A DNA stretch of 64,000 nt from Paradevosia shaoguanensis (GCF_016801025.1 NZ_CP068983.1:2039888-2103887), one strand, 5' to 3'; shown: positions 16,457 to 25,707, counted from the stretch's first letter. Numbers and translations: made by a program. The notes: generated by a model not told the origin, from the letters alone.

Positions 16457-17367
16457 CGCCAGCCGCCGGGGGCAAGGTCCTCGTCGTCGGCGACGTCATG
16501 ACCGACATCATCGTCAAGCCCGAGGGGCCGCTCAATCGCGGCTCCGACCGGCGTGCGGCCATCCGCTCGCGCCCCGGCGGGTCGGGCGCCAACCAGGCGG
16601 TCTGGCTTGGGGCGATGGGTGCCGATGTTCGGTTCGTCGCCCGGGTCGGCGCCGAGGACAGAGCGCGCCTCGAAAACTATTTCCGCGGCTTTTCGGTCGA
16701 GCCGATGCTCGTTGCCGATCGGGAGCACCCTTCGGGCGTCCTCGTCACCATTGTCGATCCGGATGGCGAGCGCAGCTTCCTCACCGATCGCGGCGCCAAC
16801 CTTGAACTGTGCACCGACGATCTGCCCGAAAGCCTATTGGATGGCGTCGGGCTCGTTGTCGTCTCCGGCTATTCCTTCTTCGCTCCCGGTCCGCGCGCGG
16901 CGGTTCGCAGGCTTTTCGCGCTGGCGCGCTCGCGCGACATAAAGGTCGCCGTGGATCCGGCCTCGGTCGGTTTTCTCCATGAGGTCGGGGTCGGCAATTT
17001 CCTCGACTGGACCGATGGCGCCTCGATCCTCTTTGCCAATGATGCCGAAGCCCTGGCGCTTTCGGGCTATCACGACAGCGTCTCGCAGATGGCGATGCTC
17101 GGCCAGCGCTTCGAGCGCGTCGTCATCAAGCGCGGGGCGCTGGGCGCTGTCATCGGCACGCGAGACGGCATCAACATCGACCTGCCGGCGCCCAGGGTGC
17201 CGGTGGTCGATTCCACCGGGGCGGGCGACGCCTTCGCCGCCGGCTTCATCGCCGCGCAATTGCGCGGGGCCGACGAGACCGCTTGCCTAAAAGCCGGGAT
17301 CGCAGCAGGCTCCGAGGCAGTCAAGGTCATCGGCGGGCAGCCGGTGCGGGTGAGCGGAGGCAGCTAG
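16453..17367 (+). CDS. psuK: PfkB-family kinase, probable pseudouridine kinase PsuK
   Basis: 304 aa PfkB/ribokinase fold: N-terminal VLVVGDVMTDIIVKP, the GGSGANQAVWLGAMGADV motif and the C-terminal catalytic DSTGAGDAFAAGF at about 253-265. Coupling to psuG by an ATGA overlap points to pseudouridine kinase, the step before PsuG. Other PfkB substrates cannot be excluded from sequence alone. Confidence 0.86.
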   Translation: MTPAAGGKVLVVGDVMTDIIVKPEGPLNRGSDRRAAIRSRPGGSGANQAVWLGAMGADVRFVARVGAEDRARLENYFRGFSVEPMLVADREHPSGVLVTIVDPDGERSFLTDRGANLELCTDDLPESLLDGVGLVVVSGYSFFAPGPRAAVRRLFALARSRDIKVAVDPASVGFLHEVGVGNFLDWTDGASILFANDAEALALSGYHDSVSQMAMLGQRFERVVIKRGALGAVIGTRDGINIDLPAPRVPVVDSTGAGDAFAAGFIAAQLRGADETACLKAGIAAGSEAVKVIGGQPVRVSGGS

Positions 17368-17732
17368 TGGATATTGCGGCGAAGATCCTGGTGGGGCTGG
17401 TGGCCCTGCTTCACGTCTACATCCTCGTCCTCGAGATGTTCCTCTGGACGCAGGAGTCGACCCGCAAACGGTTCGGGACGAGCGCGGAATTCGCCGCCTC
17501 CACCCGCGCGCTCGCCGCCAATCAGGGGCTCTATAACGGGTTCCTCGCCGCAGGCCTCATCTGGGGCCTGGTGCATCCGGACCATGCCATCGGCGTCCAG
17601 GTCCAGATATTCTTCCTCGTCTGCGTGATGGTGGCCGGCATCTACGGATCGCTGACCGCCAAGCGCTCGATCCTTTTCGTGCAGACGGTGCCGGCGGCGC
17701 TCGCGCTACTTCTGGTCCTGCTCGCCGGATAA
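17367..17732 (+). CDS. DUF1304 family small membrane protein
   Basis: 121 aa with four predicted membrane helices. It fits the DUF1304 (COG3759) pattern: VALLHVYILVLEMFLW near the start, then RKRFG and ANQGLYNGFLAAGLIWG. It starts with GTG and shares one base with the psuK stop (TAGTG), so it is probably co-translated with psuGK. Its role is unknown. A link to nucleoside metabolism is suggested only by position. Confidence 0.82.
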   Translation: MDIAAKILVGLVALLHVYILVLEMFLWTQESTRKRFGTSAEFAASTRALAANQGLYNGFLAAGLIWGLVHPDHAIGVQVQIFFLVCVMVAGIYGSLTAKRSILFVQTVPAALALLLVLLAG

Positions 17733-17846
17733 ACGGGCCTGTTCAAAGACCATTTCTTCGCAATCGCCAGGCGGGCGGTTTAGCCTTATTAACTACGCAT
17801 GAATGTGTTTTAGAGCACATTTGGCGGCGAAGAGGACCCACATACC

Positions 17847-18332
17847 ATGTTTAAAACCACAAGCTTATCAGCCTTTATCGTTGTAGCGGCGGCAGCGGCG
17901 ACTTTTGCCTTCCCAACGCTCGCCGCCGACGACCTGCCCAAGCTCAAGGTAACCAGCGCGGCCGGCTCGGTTACCTATGATCGTGATCAGCTTGAGAAGA
18001 TGGGCATGGTCTCGATCAAGACCACGACGCCCTGGAACGAAGGCGTCATCGACTTCGAGGGCGTTCCGCTCGAAAAACTGCTCAAGGAAGCAGGCGCCTC
18101 GGGCGAGACCGCAACTGTTACGGCGCTCAATGATTATAGCGTCGACATTCCCACGTCGGACTTCTACGAATTCGGCACGATCCTGGCCATCAAGCGGAAC
18201 GGCGAATACATGCCGGTCGATGATCAGGGCCCGTTCTTCGTGATGTATCCGTTCGACAGCAACCCCGTGCTGCAGGGACAGCCCTATCACGGTCGTGCGG
18301 TCTGGCAGGTCAAGGAGATCAGCGTCGAATAA
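17847..18332 (+). CDS. Secreted molybdopterin-oxidoreductase-fold protein lacking the cofactor cysteine
   Basis: 161 aa with a signal peptide of about 27 residues (ends PTLAA). The remainder resembles a stand-alone Oxidored_molyb (sulfite-oxidase fold) domain: DFEGVPLEKLLKEAGA, VTALNDYSVDIP and QGPFFVMYPFDSNP. There is no cysteine anywhere in the protein, so the usual Moco thiolate ligand is absent and catalysis is unlikely. It lies 34 nt upstream of a membrane GGDEF-EAL protein with a periplasmic domain, which suggests a periplasmic partner or ligand-binding role for that sensor. Confidence 0.7.
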   Translation: MFKTTSLSAFIVVAAAAATFAFPTLAADDLPKLKVTSAAGSVTYDRDQLEKMGMVSIKTTTPWNEGVIDFEGVPLEKLLKEAGASGETATVTALNDYSVDIPTSDFYEFGTILAIKRNGEYMPVDDQGPFFVMYPFDSNPVLQGQPYHGRAVWQVKEISVE

Positions 18333-18366
18333 CCAGACAACCGGCCGACTGAGCTAGTTGTTAGCC

Positions 18367-20691
18367 ATGAAGCCCTCCACCATCCGCATATTGCGGATAG
18401 CCCTAGCGATCGTAATCGTCGGATTTATCGCGTCAGCGGGCTACACATCTCTTCTGGTTTTCCAGCGGCAGACGGCGCTCAAGGACGTCGGCCGCGGTAA
18501 CGTCAACTGGCTTGTCGCGCAGGGACCGGCAGAGTTCGCGCGGCTGCAGCAACGCATCAGCGAATACCAGATCGCGGACAGTCCCGTGGACGCGGCCGAG
18601 GTCAAGCTGCGTTACGACATCATGATGAACCGCCTCAAGACGCTCAAGAGCGACGAGATCAGCAAGTTCATCAATGCCAGCAAGCGCAATGTCGATACAG
18701 TGGCCGATCTCGAGCGGGTGCTCAAGGAAGTCGAGGCGCAGCTCGATACGCTTGGCGATCCGGGCGTGGCCACGCGGCTCCTCGCCATCATGGAGCCGGT
18801 CTATCCCAAGCTTGCCCGGCTCTCTGCCGACGCCAATGTCTGGAACGCGCAGCGCATTGCCGACGATCGCGAAGGCCTCTTCCGGCTGCAATGGGTCTTT
18901 ACCCTCGTTGCCGGCGGCCTCATCCTCTGCGGCTGTATTTTCGTGGCCCTGCTGCTCTTCCACAATCGGCTGCTCAAGCGCACGCAGGAGCAATTGCACG
19001 ACCAGGACATCGCGCTCCAGACGCAGAACGACCGCTTCAACGCGGCGCTCAACAACATGTCCCAGGGCCTTTGCCTGCTCGATGCCGAGCGGCGGGTCAT
19101 CGTCTACAACAAGCGCTTCCTCGAACTCCTGAAGCTCGATCCCGATCGCGTCGCGCCGGGCACGCCGCTGAGCGAGATCGTGGCGCCCGAACTCCTGCCG
19201 CAGAGCCTCGATCTTGCGATCGCCGATGGCGAGGATGGCGACGAGACGGAAACGCCGATCATGCCCGGCGAACGCATCCATCGGTTCGACGGCATGGTGC
19301 TGGCGGTGACCCACGCACCGATGGTCGGGGGCGGGTGGGTGTCGACCTTCGAGGACGTCACCGAGCGGCAGCGCACGCAGGATCATATCGTCCACATGGC
19401 GCATCACGATGCGCTGACGGGCATGCCCAACCGGCTGCTATTCTGGAAGAGCGCCCAGCAGGCCACGCGCCGGCTGCAGAATTCGGGCCAGCCCTTCGCC
19501 ATCCTCTATCTCGATCTCGACCGGTTCAAGGAAGTCAATGACAGCCTCGGGCACCCCGTGGGCGACGCATTGCTGCGCCAGGTGGCCGACAGCCTGCGCA
19601 GTTCCGTCTCGGCGCCCGATATCGTGGCGCGGCTCGGCGGCGACGAGTTCGCCGTGCTCCATCGTTGCGTCGACAATTCGCTGGCCAGCACGACCGAACT
19701 TGCGGCCCGGCTGCTGCGGGCGATCAACCGGCCTTATCTCATCGACGGCAACGAGATCGTCATCAGCACCAGCATCGGCGTGGCCGTGGCGCCGCGCGAC
19801 GGGCGCGATACCGACGAGCTGATGAAGAATGCCGACCTGGCGCTCTATCGCGCCAAGGCCGAGGGCAGCAGCACGTTCAATTTCTTCGCTCCTGAAATCG
19901 AGGCGGCGCTGCAGGTGCGGCGCAAGCTCGAGGCCGATCTGCGGCGCGGCATCGAGCTGGAACAGTTCGAGCTCTATTTCCAGCCGCTGGTTTCCCTCAG
20001 CACGCGCCGCGTGGTGAGCGGTGAAGCGCTGATCCGGTGGCATCATCCGGAGCGCGGCATGATCTCGCCGGGGGAGTTCATTCCGCTGGCCGAGGAAACC
20101 GGGCTCATCAACGCGCTGGGCGAATGGGCCCTGCGCCGGGCGCTGGGGCAGGCTCGCGACTGGCCGAGCGGCGTGCGGGTATCGGTCAATCTCTCTCCCG
20201 TGCAGTTCCGTGAACCGGGGCTGCCGGAGCTGATCAAGCGCGTGCTGGAGGAAACCGGCTTCCCGTCCAACCGGCTTGATCTCGAAATCACCGAATCCGT
20301 GCTGCTGCAGAACAACATCACCAATCTCGATGCCCTCCACCGCTTGCGGGCGCTGGGCCTGCGGATCGCGCTCGATGACTTCGGCACCGGTTATTCTTCG
20401 CTCAGCTACCTGCAGCGCTTTCCGTTCGACAAGCTCAAGATCGACCAGAGCTTCGTGCGCGACCTCGAAAGCCGGCCGGAAAGCGTGGCTATCATACAGT
20501 CGATCACTAACCTCGCGCGCAATCTCAAGATGGCGACGACCGCCGAAGGCGTCGAGACGCTGGCGCAGGTCGATATCGTGACGGCAGCCGGCTGCACCGA
20601 GGCACAGGGCTATTATTTCAACCGGCCAATGCCCGAGGCTGATTTCCGCGCGCTGATCGGCAAGGAGAACAGGGAGCTCAGCCTGGTCTAG
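18367..20691 (+). CDS. Membrane-bound PAS-GGDEF-EAL protein (cyclic-di-GMP turnover)
   Basis: 774 aa. Two membrane helices (about 7-30 and 180-200) flank a periplasmic helical region, followed by a PAS-like domain (about 225-335), GGDEF and EAL. RLGGDEFAVL (GGDEF at about 425-429) is intact; I see no RxxD inhibitory site at the usual position. The EAL motif in GEALIRWHHPERG and the DDFGTGYSSLSYL loop are intact, so both cyclase and phosphodiesterase activity are possible. The ATG at 18367 is preferred over a TTG three codons upstream. It is probably co-transcribed with the preceding secreted protein. Confidence 0.9.
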   Translation: MKPSTIRILRIALAIVIVGFIASAGYTSLLVFQRQTALKDVGRGNVNWLVAQGPAEFARLQQRISEYQIADSPVDAAEVKLRYDIMMNRLKTLKSDEISKFINASKRNVDTVADLERVLKEVEAQLDTLGDPGVATRLLAIMEPVYPKLARLSADANVWNAQRIADDREGLFRLQWVFTLVAGGLILCGCIFVALLLFHNRLLKRTQEQLHDQDIALQTQNDRFNAALNNMSQGLCLLDAERRVIVYNKRFLELLKLDPDRVAPGTPLSEIVAPELLPQSLDLAIADGEDGDETETPIMPGERIHRFDGMVLAVTHAPMVGGGWVSTFEDVTERQRTQDHIVHMAHHDALTGMPNRLLFWKSAQQATRRLQNSGQPFAILYLDLDRFKEVNDSLGHPVGDALLRQVADSLRSSVSAPDIVARLGGDEFAVLHRCVDNSLASTTELAARLLRAINRPYLIDGNEIVISTSIGVAVAPRDGRDTDELMKNADLALYRAKAEGSSTFNFFAPEIEAALQVRRKLEADLRRGIELEQFELYFQPLVSLSTRRVVSGEALIRWHHPERGMISPGEFIPLAEETGLINALGEWALRRALGQARDWPSGVRVSVNLSPVQFREPGLPELIKRVLEETGFPSNRLDLEITESVLLQNNITNLDALHRLRALGLRIALDDFGTGYSSLSYLQRFPFDKLKIDQSFVRDLESRPESVAIIQSITNLARNLKMATTAEGVETLAQVDIVTAAGCTEAQGYYFNRPMPEADFRALIGKENRELSLV

Positions 20692-20771
20692 CCGGTGCTC
20701 CCCCGGACATTGACATTGGCGGGCGGGGCCTTAGCCTCCCCCATCCGCAGCAAGCCGCAGGTGATGCAGCC

Positions 20772-22118
20772 ATGAGTCCGTTCCATCAGATTCTAGGCAA
20801 CAACCTCGTTGCGAATATCACGAACTTCACCGTGTGGTTCGCGCTGACCTTCTGGATCTTCATCGAGACCCAGTCGGTCTTTGCGACGGGCATGGTGGCA
20901 GGCATCTATCTCGTCTTCACCGCAGCCTTCGGCTTCTGGTTCGGCAGCATTGTCGATCACAATCCCAAGCGCCTCGCCATGTTGGGTTCGAGCGCAGTCT
21001 CGCTGGGCTTTTACGCTCTCTCGCTGATCATGGTTGTGCTTGAGCCAAAGGGCGCCTTCACCGATCCCTACGGCGCCTATCTCTGGGGCTTCGTGCTGCT
21101 GGTCATGCTGGGCGTCATTGCCGGAAACATCCGCAGCATCGCCCTGCCGACGCTGGTCACCATCCTCATTCCCGAGGATCGGCGCGACAAGGCCAATGGG
21201 CTCGTCGGCATGGTGACCGGCATCGGCTTTCTCACCACCTCGGTCATCAGCGGGTTCCTCGTCGCTTTTGGCGGCATGCTGGCCGTGCTGGTGCTCGCGC
21301 TGGCCTTTTCCGCTCTCGCCTTCGCGCATCTGAGCTTCGTCAGGATCGACGAAGGCCGGAGCGGGCCTTCAGGCGCCGACGCGCCTCAGGCGGGCAAAGT
21401 CGATATCGCCGGGACGATCAGGGTCATCGCGGCGGTGCCGGGGCTTTTCGCGCTCATCTTCTTTGCCACCTTTAACAATTTCCTCGGTGGCGTCTTCATG
21501 GCGCTGCTCGATGCCTATGGGCTCTCGCTGGTTTCGGTGGAGGTCTGGGGCCTGATGTTCGGCGTACTTTCGACCGCGTTCATCCTCAGCGGCATCGTCA
21601 TTTCCAGGACAGGGCTGGGGCGCAATCCGGTCAAGACGCTGCTCATGGTCAACGTCATCACCTGGACAGTCTGCTGCCTCTTCACCCTCCAGTCCTCGAT
21701 CTGGCTGCTGGCGGCGGGCTGTTTCATCTGGATGTTGCTCGGCCCCTATGCGGAGGCCGCCGAGCATACGACGCTGCAGAAGGTGGTGCCGCTCGAACGG
21801 CAGGGACGAGTCTTCGGCTTCGCCCAATCGGTCGAACAGGCGGCGTCTCCGCTCACCGCTTTCCTCATCGGTCCCTTGACCCAGTTCGTGGTCATTCCGT
21901 TCATGACAGATGGCGCGGGAGCCGACCTCATCGGCAGCTGGTTCGGCACCGGCCCGAGCCGGGGCATCGCCCTGGTCTTCACCCTGGCGGGCCTTGTCGG
22001 GCTCACGGTCACGATATTGGCCTTCAATTCGCGCTATTATCGCCAGCTGTCGGCAGCCTATGCCGATGGCCCGGACGATGACGATCCGGGCGGCATGCCG
22101 GAGGCCAGGCCGGCTTGA
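20772..22118 (+). CDS. MFS transporter
   Basis: 448 aa with about 12 membrane helices and the layout of major-facilitator efflux-type proteins. The cytoplasmic loop GSIVDHNPKRLAM after helix 2 resembles MFS motif A, with Asp and basic residues. A second loop has NGLVGMVTGIGFLTTSVISG. The C-terminal tail is acidic. No substrate can be assigned. It stands alone after the GGDEF-EAL gene. Confidence 0.85.
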   Translation: MSPFHQILGNNLVANITNFTVWFALTFWIFIETQSVFATGMVAGIYLVFTAAFGFWFGSIVDHNPKRLAMLGSSAVSLGFYALSLIMVVLEPKGAFTDPYGAYLWGFVLLVMLGVIAGNIRSIALPTLVTILIPEDRRDKANGLVGMVTGIGFLTTSVISGFLVAFGGMLAVLVLALAFSALAFAHLSFVRIDEGRSGPSGADAPQAGKVDIAGTIRVIAAVPGLFALIFFATFNNFLGGVFMALLDAYGLSLVSVEVWGLMFGVLSTAFILSGIVISRTGLGRNPVKTLLMVNVITWTVCCLFTLQSSIWLLAAGCFIWMLLGPYAEAAEHTTLQKVVPLERQGRVFGFAQSVEQAASPLTAFLIGPLTQFVVIPFMTDGAGADLIGSWFGTGPSRGIALVFTLAGLVGLTVTILAFNSRYYRQLSAAYADGPDDDDPGGMPEARPA

Positions 22119-22128
22119 GGCGAAGCTC

Positions 22129-22320
22129 TCAGTCCTCGCCCGATGCGTAGGCGGGCCGGCTGCGCTGATAGGCCAGTTCGACGGAGATCTCTACGGCGTG
22201 CTCGATGGCCGCGCGCAGCTCGTCGCTGCGCTTGTCCCGTGGCAACGCCGCAAGCGTCTGCTCCAGTCGATCCTGGATATGCAGGTAAGCGGCCCGATGC
22301 GGTTGCAGATAAATAATCAT
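22129..22320 (-). CDS. Small conserved-looking hypothetical protein
   Basis: 63 aa, soluble and mostly helical (HIQDRLEQTLAALPRDKRSDEL, interrupted by charged residues), rich in Arg and Glu at the C-terminus. The ATG at 22320 has AGGGACG upstream. It converges on the MFS gene with a 10-nt gap. I do not recognise the family. Confidence 0.55.
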   Translation of the reverse strand: MIIYLQPHRAAYLHIQDRLEQTLAALPRDKRSDELRAAIEHAVEISVELAYQRSRPAYASGED

Positions 22321-22441
22321 TGGCGTCCCTGACGAGCCCCTGGCAAGACCCTAGCCACCGCGCCTTCAGATCGACCTAACCGCATCCCCGCAATTTTATG
22401 AGTCCTGCCGCAAAACGTAGGTTTTCCTCCTTACACGCCCG
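22321..22441. other. Upstream part of the importer promoter region; no gene seen
   Basis: This stretch between the small hypothetical gene and the first LacI-type operator holds no reading frame with a ribosome binding site. It shows no strong palindrome. Confidence 0.5.
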
Positions 22442-22457
22442 TTGCACGCGTGTGCGA
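22442..22457. promoter_or_regulatory. LacI-type operator, site 1 (TTGCAC-GCGT-GTGCGA)
   Basis: One mismatch from the palindrome TTGCAC-N4-GTGCAA that recurs at 22511, 28645 and 34568. It lies 69 bp upstream of site 2, compatible with looping by a tetrameric or paired LacI-family regulator. Confidence 0.6.
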
Positions 22458-22510
22458 TATTGTGAAACCTGATGTGCAATCCGTATCAAAAGAGTCCGGG
22501 AAATCCTGTT

Positions 22511-22526
22511 TTGCACTCCTGTGCAA
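22511..22526. promoter_or_regulatory. LacI-type operator, site 2 (TTGCAC-TCCT-GTGCAA)
   Basis: A perfect 6-4-6 palindrome lying 7 bp upstream of a TTGACA -35-like hexamer (22534-22539). It is about 125 bp before the 21-codon ORF that precedes the ABC permease. The likely ligand is the LacI-family protein encoded at 33510-34520, whose own promoter carries the same motif. Confidence 0.68.
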
Positions 22527-22650
22527 TTTGTCATTGACAGATGCGGCAAGCGCAGGGATGAATATCAGGACTGAACGGGCGACCGGCTACGAGTCGCTTT
22601 GTGCGGGATGGGTAATAGCCTGGCCGCATCGGTATGAGGGAGGAACTGGC

Positions 22651-22716
22651 ATGCAGGGCAATCGTCCTTGGGCAGCGGCCGTTATCGGGGCCATTATTGC
22701 GGGTGACCTGCAATAA
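22651..22716 (+). CDS. Short leader ORF (21 codons) coupled to the ABC permease
   Basis: It begins MQGNRPW and continues with a hydrophobic run AAAVIGAIIAG, ending DLQ. The start has the strong site GGGAGGAACTGGC, whereas the permease start has no separate Shine-Dalgarno. The stop overlaps the permease start (TAATG), so permease translation probably depends on translating this peptide. It may be a leader for coupling or a tiny membrane peptide. Confidence 0.45.
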   Translation: MQGNRPWAAAVIGAIIAGDLQ

Positions 22717-24572
22717 TGAGCGCTGAGCAGACCCGCATCGAGGCCAATCGCCGGCAGCTGGTTTCGGCAGCCAATTCCACCTCGCGCTGGAACCGTTTCG
22801 TCTATGCCTTGCGCATAGCCGTGCGCGAGCCGACGACGATCATCGGCATCCTTGCCGCGCTGCTGTTCCTCTACCTCATCATCGTGCCGATCGTTTCGAT
22901 GCTCTCGGATGCGGTGCTGGTGCAGTTCGGTGAGGAGCGCAGGGCAGGCGGTCCCGCCGGCACGTTCACCTCCTATTACCTGGCGCGTGCCTTCACCTCG
23001 CCGGTGGCGTCGGACCTGTTCTGGACGCCGCTGCTCAATACGCTCTCGGTGGCGTTGGGTTCGATCGTGCTTTCGGTCCTGATCGGCGGCAGCCTCGCCT
23101 GGCTGCTCAGCCGCACCGACATGTTCGCCCGCCGCTGGTTCGCCACGGCCCTCATCGTGCCCTATATGCTGCCTGCCTGGACCTTTGCGCTGGCCTGGAC
23201 GACGCTCTTCAAGAACCGCACGACGGGCGGGCAGCTCGGCTGGTTCGAGGCCATGGGGCTGACCCCGCCGGACTGGCTGGCCTACGGACAGTTCCCCATC
23301 ACCATCATCCTCTCGCTGCACTACGCGCCCTTCGTCATCCTGCTCTTCGGCAATGCCCTGCGGCGCTTCGATTCCCAGCTCGAGGATTCCGCCCGCATCC
23401 TCGGCGCCAAACCCTCGACCGTGGCGATGAAGATCGTGCTGCCGCTGATGCTGCCCTCGCTGCTCTCGGCCATCATCCTCATCTTCGCCAAATGCCTGGG
23501 TGAGTTCGGCGTCGCCTATGTCCTCGGCCTCCCGGTCAAGTTCGACGTGCTGGCGACCTCGCTCTACCGCAATATTTCCTCGCGCCATGTCGGGGTGGCG
23601 GCGGTGCTCGCCGGCTCGATCATGCTTATCGGCATCATCTCGCTCATGGTCGATGCCAAGCTGGTCAAGGAAGCGCGCCGCTTCGTCACCATCGGCGGCA
23701 AGGGCTCGATGAACCGTAAGGCGCAACTGGGCATCTTCCGCATGCCGGCCAGCGCTTTCGCCGCGCTGGTCTTCGCGCTCAGTGTCGGCCTGCCCATCCT
23801 CACGCTTGCGCTTTCGACCGTGATGAAGGCGCCGGCCCAGTTCACGCCGGAAAACTTCACCCTCGACTACTGGATCGGCACCGACCTCCATACCGTCGCC
23901 CTGCAGACCGGCATTCTCCTCAGCCCCGACCTCTGGAATGCGGCCTGGAACAGCCTCTCGATCGTGGGCGTCGCTTCGATCACCTCCGGGATCCTCGGCC
24001 TGCTGGTCGGCTATGTCGTGGTGCGCACGCCTATCCGTCCGCTCGGCGTCTTCCTGCGGCAGGTGACGTTCCTGCCTTACCTCGTGCCCGGCATCGCCTT
24101 CGCCACCGCCTATCTCTCGCTCTTCGCCGTGCCGCGCGGCCCCATTCCGGCGCTCTACGGCACCGTCTTCATCCTCATGCTGGCGCTCATCGCCGAGCAG
24201 ATGCCCTATGCCTCACGCGCCGGCATCTCGGCCATGATGCAGCTCGGCAAGGATCCGGAAGAGGCGGCGCAGGTTGCAGGTGCGGGCTGGTTCCGGCGGC
24301 TCATCACCATCGTGCTGCCCATCCAGAAGGGCTCGCTCGCGACCGGCATCCTGCTGCCGTTCATCTCGGGCATGAAGGGGCTTAGCCTCTTCGTCATCCT
24401 CGCCGTGCCCAGCACCGACGTCCTGACGACGTTCTCGCTGCGGCTCGTCGACTATCACTACACGCAGGCGGCCAACGCCGTGGTGCTGATCGTGGCGGCG
24501 ATCGCCTATTTCGGCACCGTGCTGGGCCAGAAACTCACCAAGACCAATCTCGCTGAAGGACTGGGTGGCTGA
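22716..24572 (+). CDS. ABC transporter permease, fused double-domain type (AfuB/FbpB-like)
   Basis: 618 aa with two BPD_transp_1 halves (about 40-320 and 345-610), each with an EAA-type loop (EDSARILGAKPSTVAMKIVLPL in pieces; EEAAQVAGAGWFRRLITIVLP). Fused permeases of this layout belong to the ferric-iron/hexose-phosphate (Fbp/Afu) importer group. Several phosphatase genes follow, which favours a phosphorylated organic substrate over iron. It is coupled to the 21-codon ORF upstream and nearly abuts the ATPase gene downstream. Confidence 0.85.
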   Translation: MSAEQTRIEANRRQLVSAANSTSRWNRFVYALRIAVREPTTIIGILAALLFLYLIIVPIVSMLSDAVLVQFGEERRAGGPAGTFTSYYLARAFTSPVASDLFWTPLLNTLSVALGSIVLSVLIGGSLAWLLSRTDMFARRWFATALIVPYMLPAWTFALAWTTLFKNRTTGGQLGWFEAMGLTPPDWLAYGQFPITIILSLHYAPFVILLFGNALRRFDSQLEDSARILGAKPSTVAMKIVLPLMLPSLLSAIILIFAKCLGEFGVAYVLGLPVKFDVLATSLYRNISSRHVGVAAVLAGSIMLIGIISLMVDAKLVKEARRFVTIGGKGSMNRKAQLGIFRMPASAFAALVFALSVGLPILTLALSTVMKAPAQFTPENFTLDYWIGTDLHTVALQTGILLSPDLWNAAWNSLSIVGVASITSGILGLLVGYVVVRTPIRPLGVFLRQVTFLPYLVPGIAFATAYLSLFAVPRGPIPALYGTVFILMLALIAEQMPYASRAGISAMMQLGKDPEEAAQVAGAGWFRRLITIVLPIQKGSLATGILLPFISGMKGLSLFVILAVPSTDVLTTFSLRLVDYHYTQAANAVVLIVAAIAYFGTVLGQKLTKTNLAEGLGG

Positions 24573-24573
24573 C

Positions 24574-25707
24574 ATGCCGACGATCAATCTTCGCAATGTC
24601 GAAAAGAGCTACGGGGGCAATGCCGCCAATGCGGTAAGCGACCTCGATCTCGAGATCGGCGACGGCGAGTTCATGTGCCTGCTTGGCCCCTCGGGCTGCG
24701 GCAAGACCACGACGCTGCGGATGATCGCCGGGCTCGAACACCTGTCGGGTGGCGAGATCCAGGTCGGCGAGCGCAAGGTGGATTCGGTCCATGCCGGTAT
24801 TTTCATCCCGCCCGAAAAGCGCGAGATGGGCCTGGTCTTCCAGAGCTACGCGCTCTGGCCGCACCTCACCATCGAGCGCAATACCGATTTCGGCCTGCGC
24901 CTGCGCAAGGTGCCCAAGGCGGAGCGCGAGGAGCGGGTCGAGAAGGTCATGCGCACGCTCGGCATCGAGCAATACCGCAACCGCTATCCGTCCCAGCTCT
25001 CGGGTGGTCAGCAGCAGCGCGTGGCTCTGGCCCGCATGCTGGCGGTCAACCCGGAAGTGCTGCTGCTCGACGAGCCGCTTTCCAACCTCGACGCCCGGCT
25101 GCGCCTCGAAATGCGCGCCGAGCTCAAGCGGCTCCACAACGAGTTCAAGACCACTATCGTCTTCGTGACCCACGACCAGTGGGAGGCCATGACGCTCGCC
25201 ACCACCATTGCGGTGATGAGCGAGGGCCGGCTGCAGCAGGTCGGGACGCCCAACGATATCTACGATCGTCCTGCCAACCGGTTCGTCGCCGAATTCGTCG
25301 GCAATCCGCCGATCAACATTCTGGAGCTGGAAGGCGCAGCCTCCAACGGCCTGGGCAAGGCCATGCGGAGCTACCTCTCCGAGCGCTTCCCGGCGCTCCA
25401 CGATATCGCTTCGCTCGGCGTGCGGCCCGAGGCGGTGCGCTTCACGACCGATGCGAGCGAAGTGCGCGAGGGAAGCTTCAGCGCGCCCGCCCATGTCGCG
25501 GGCATCCTGCCGACAGGCGGCAGCTGGATCATCGAGATGGTCACGCATGGCCACAAGATCTTCGCGGTGACCCACGAGTCGCCCGATATCGCGGCCGGTG
25601 CGGACGTCACGCTCTGGATCAAGCCGAAGGCGCTCCATGCCTTCGACGGCAAGGGAAATCGCAACGAGTCGGCGGACGCGGCTTTCTGCCCGCCCAAGGC
25701 TCGCTGA
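24574..25707 (+). CDS. ABC transporter ATP-binding protein (AfuC/FbpC/MalK-like)
   Basis: 377 aa. Walker A GPSGCGKTT at about 38-46, signature LSGGQQQRVALARM, Walker B VLLLDEPLSNLDARLR and switch histidine in FVTHDQWEA are intact. A C-terminal TOBE/OB domain follows from about 240. GTG at 24565, overlapping the permease stop, is an alternative start three codons earlier. It energises the fused permease upstream. Confidence 0.88.
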   Translation: MPTINLRNVEKSYGGNAANAVSDLDLEIGDGEFMCLLGPSGCGKTTTLRMIAGLEHLSGGEIQVGERKVDSVHAGIFIPPEKREMGLVFQSYALWPHLTIERNTDFGLRLRKVPKAEREERVEKVMRTLGIEQYRNRYPSQLSGGQQQRVALARMLAVNPEVLLLDEPLSNLDARLRLEMRAELKRLHNEFKTTIVFVTHDQWEAMTLATTIAVMSEGRLQQVGTPNDIYDRPANRFVAEFVGNPPINILELEGAASNGLGKAMRSYLSERFPALHDIASLGVRPEAVRFTTDASEVREGSFSAPAHVAGILPTGGSWIIEMVTHGHKIFAVTHESPDIAAGADVTLWIKPKALHAFDGKGNRNESADAAFCPPKAR

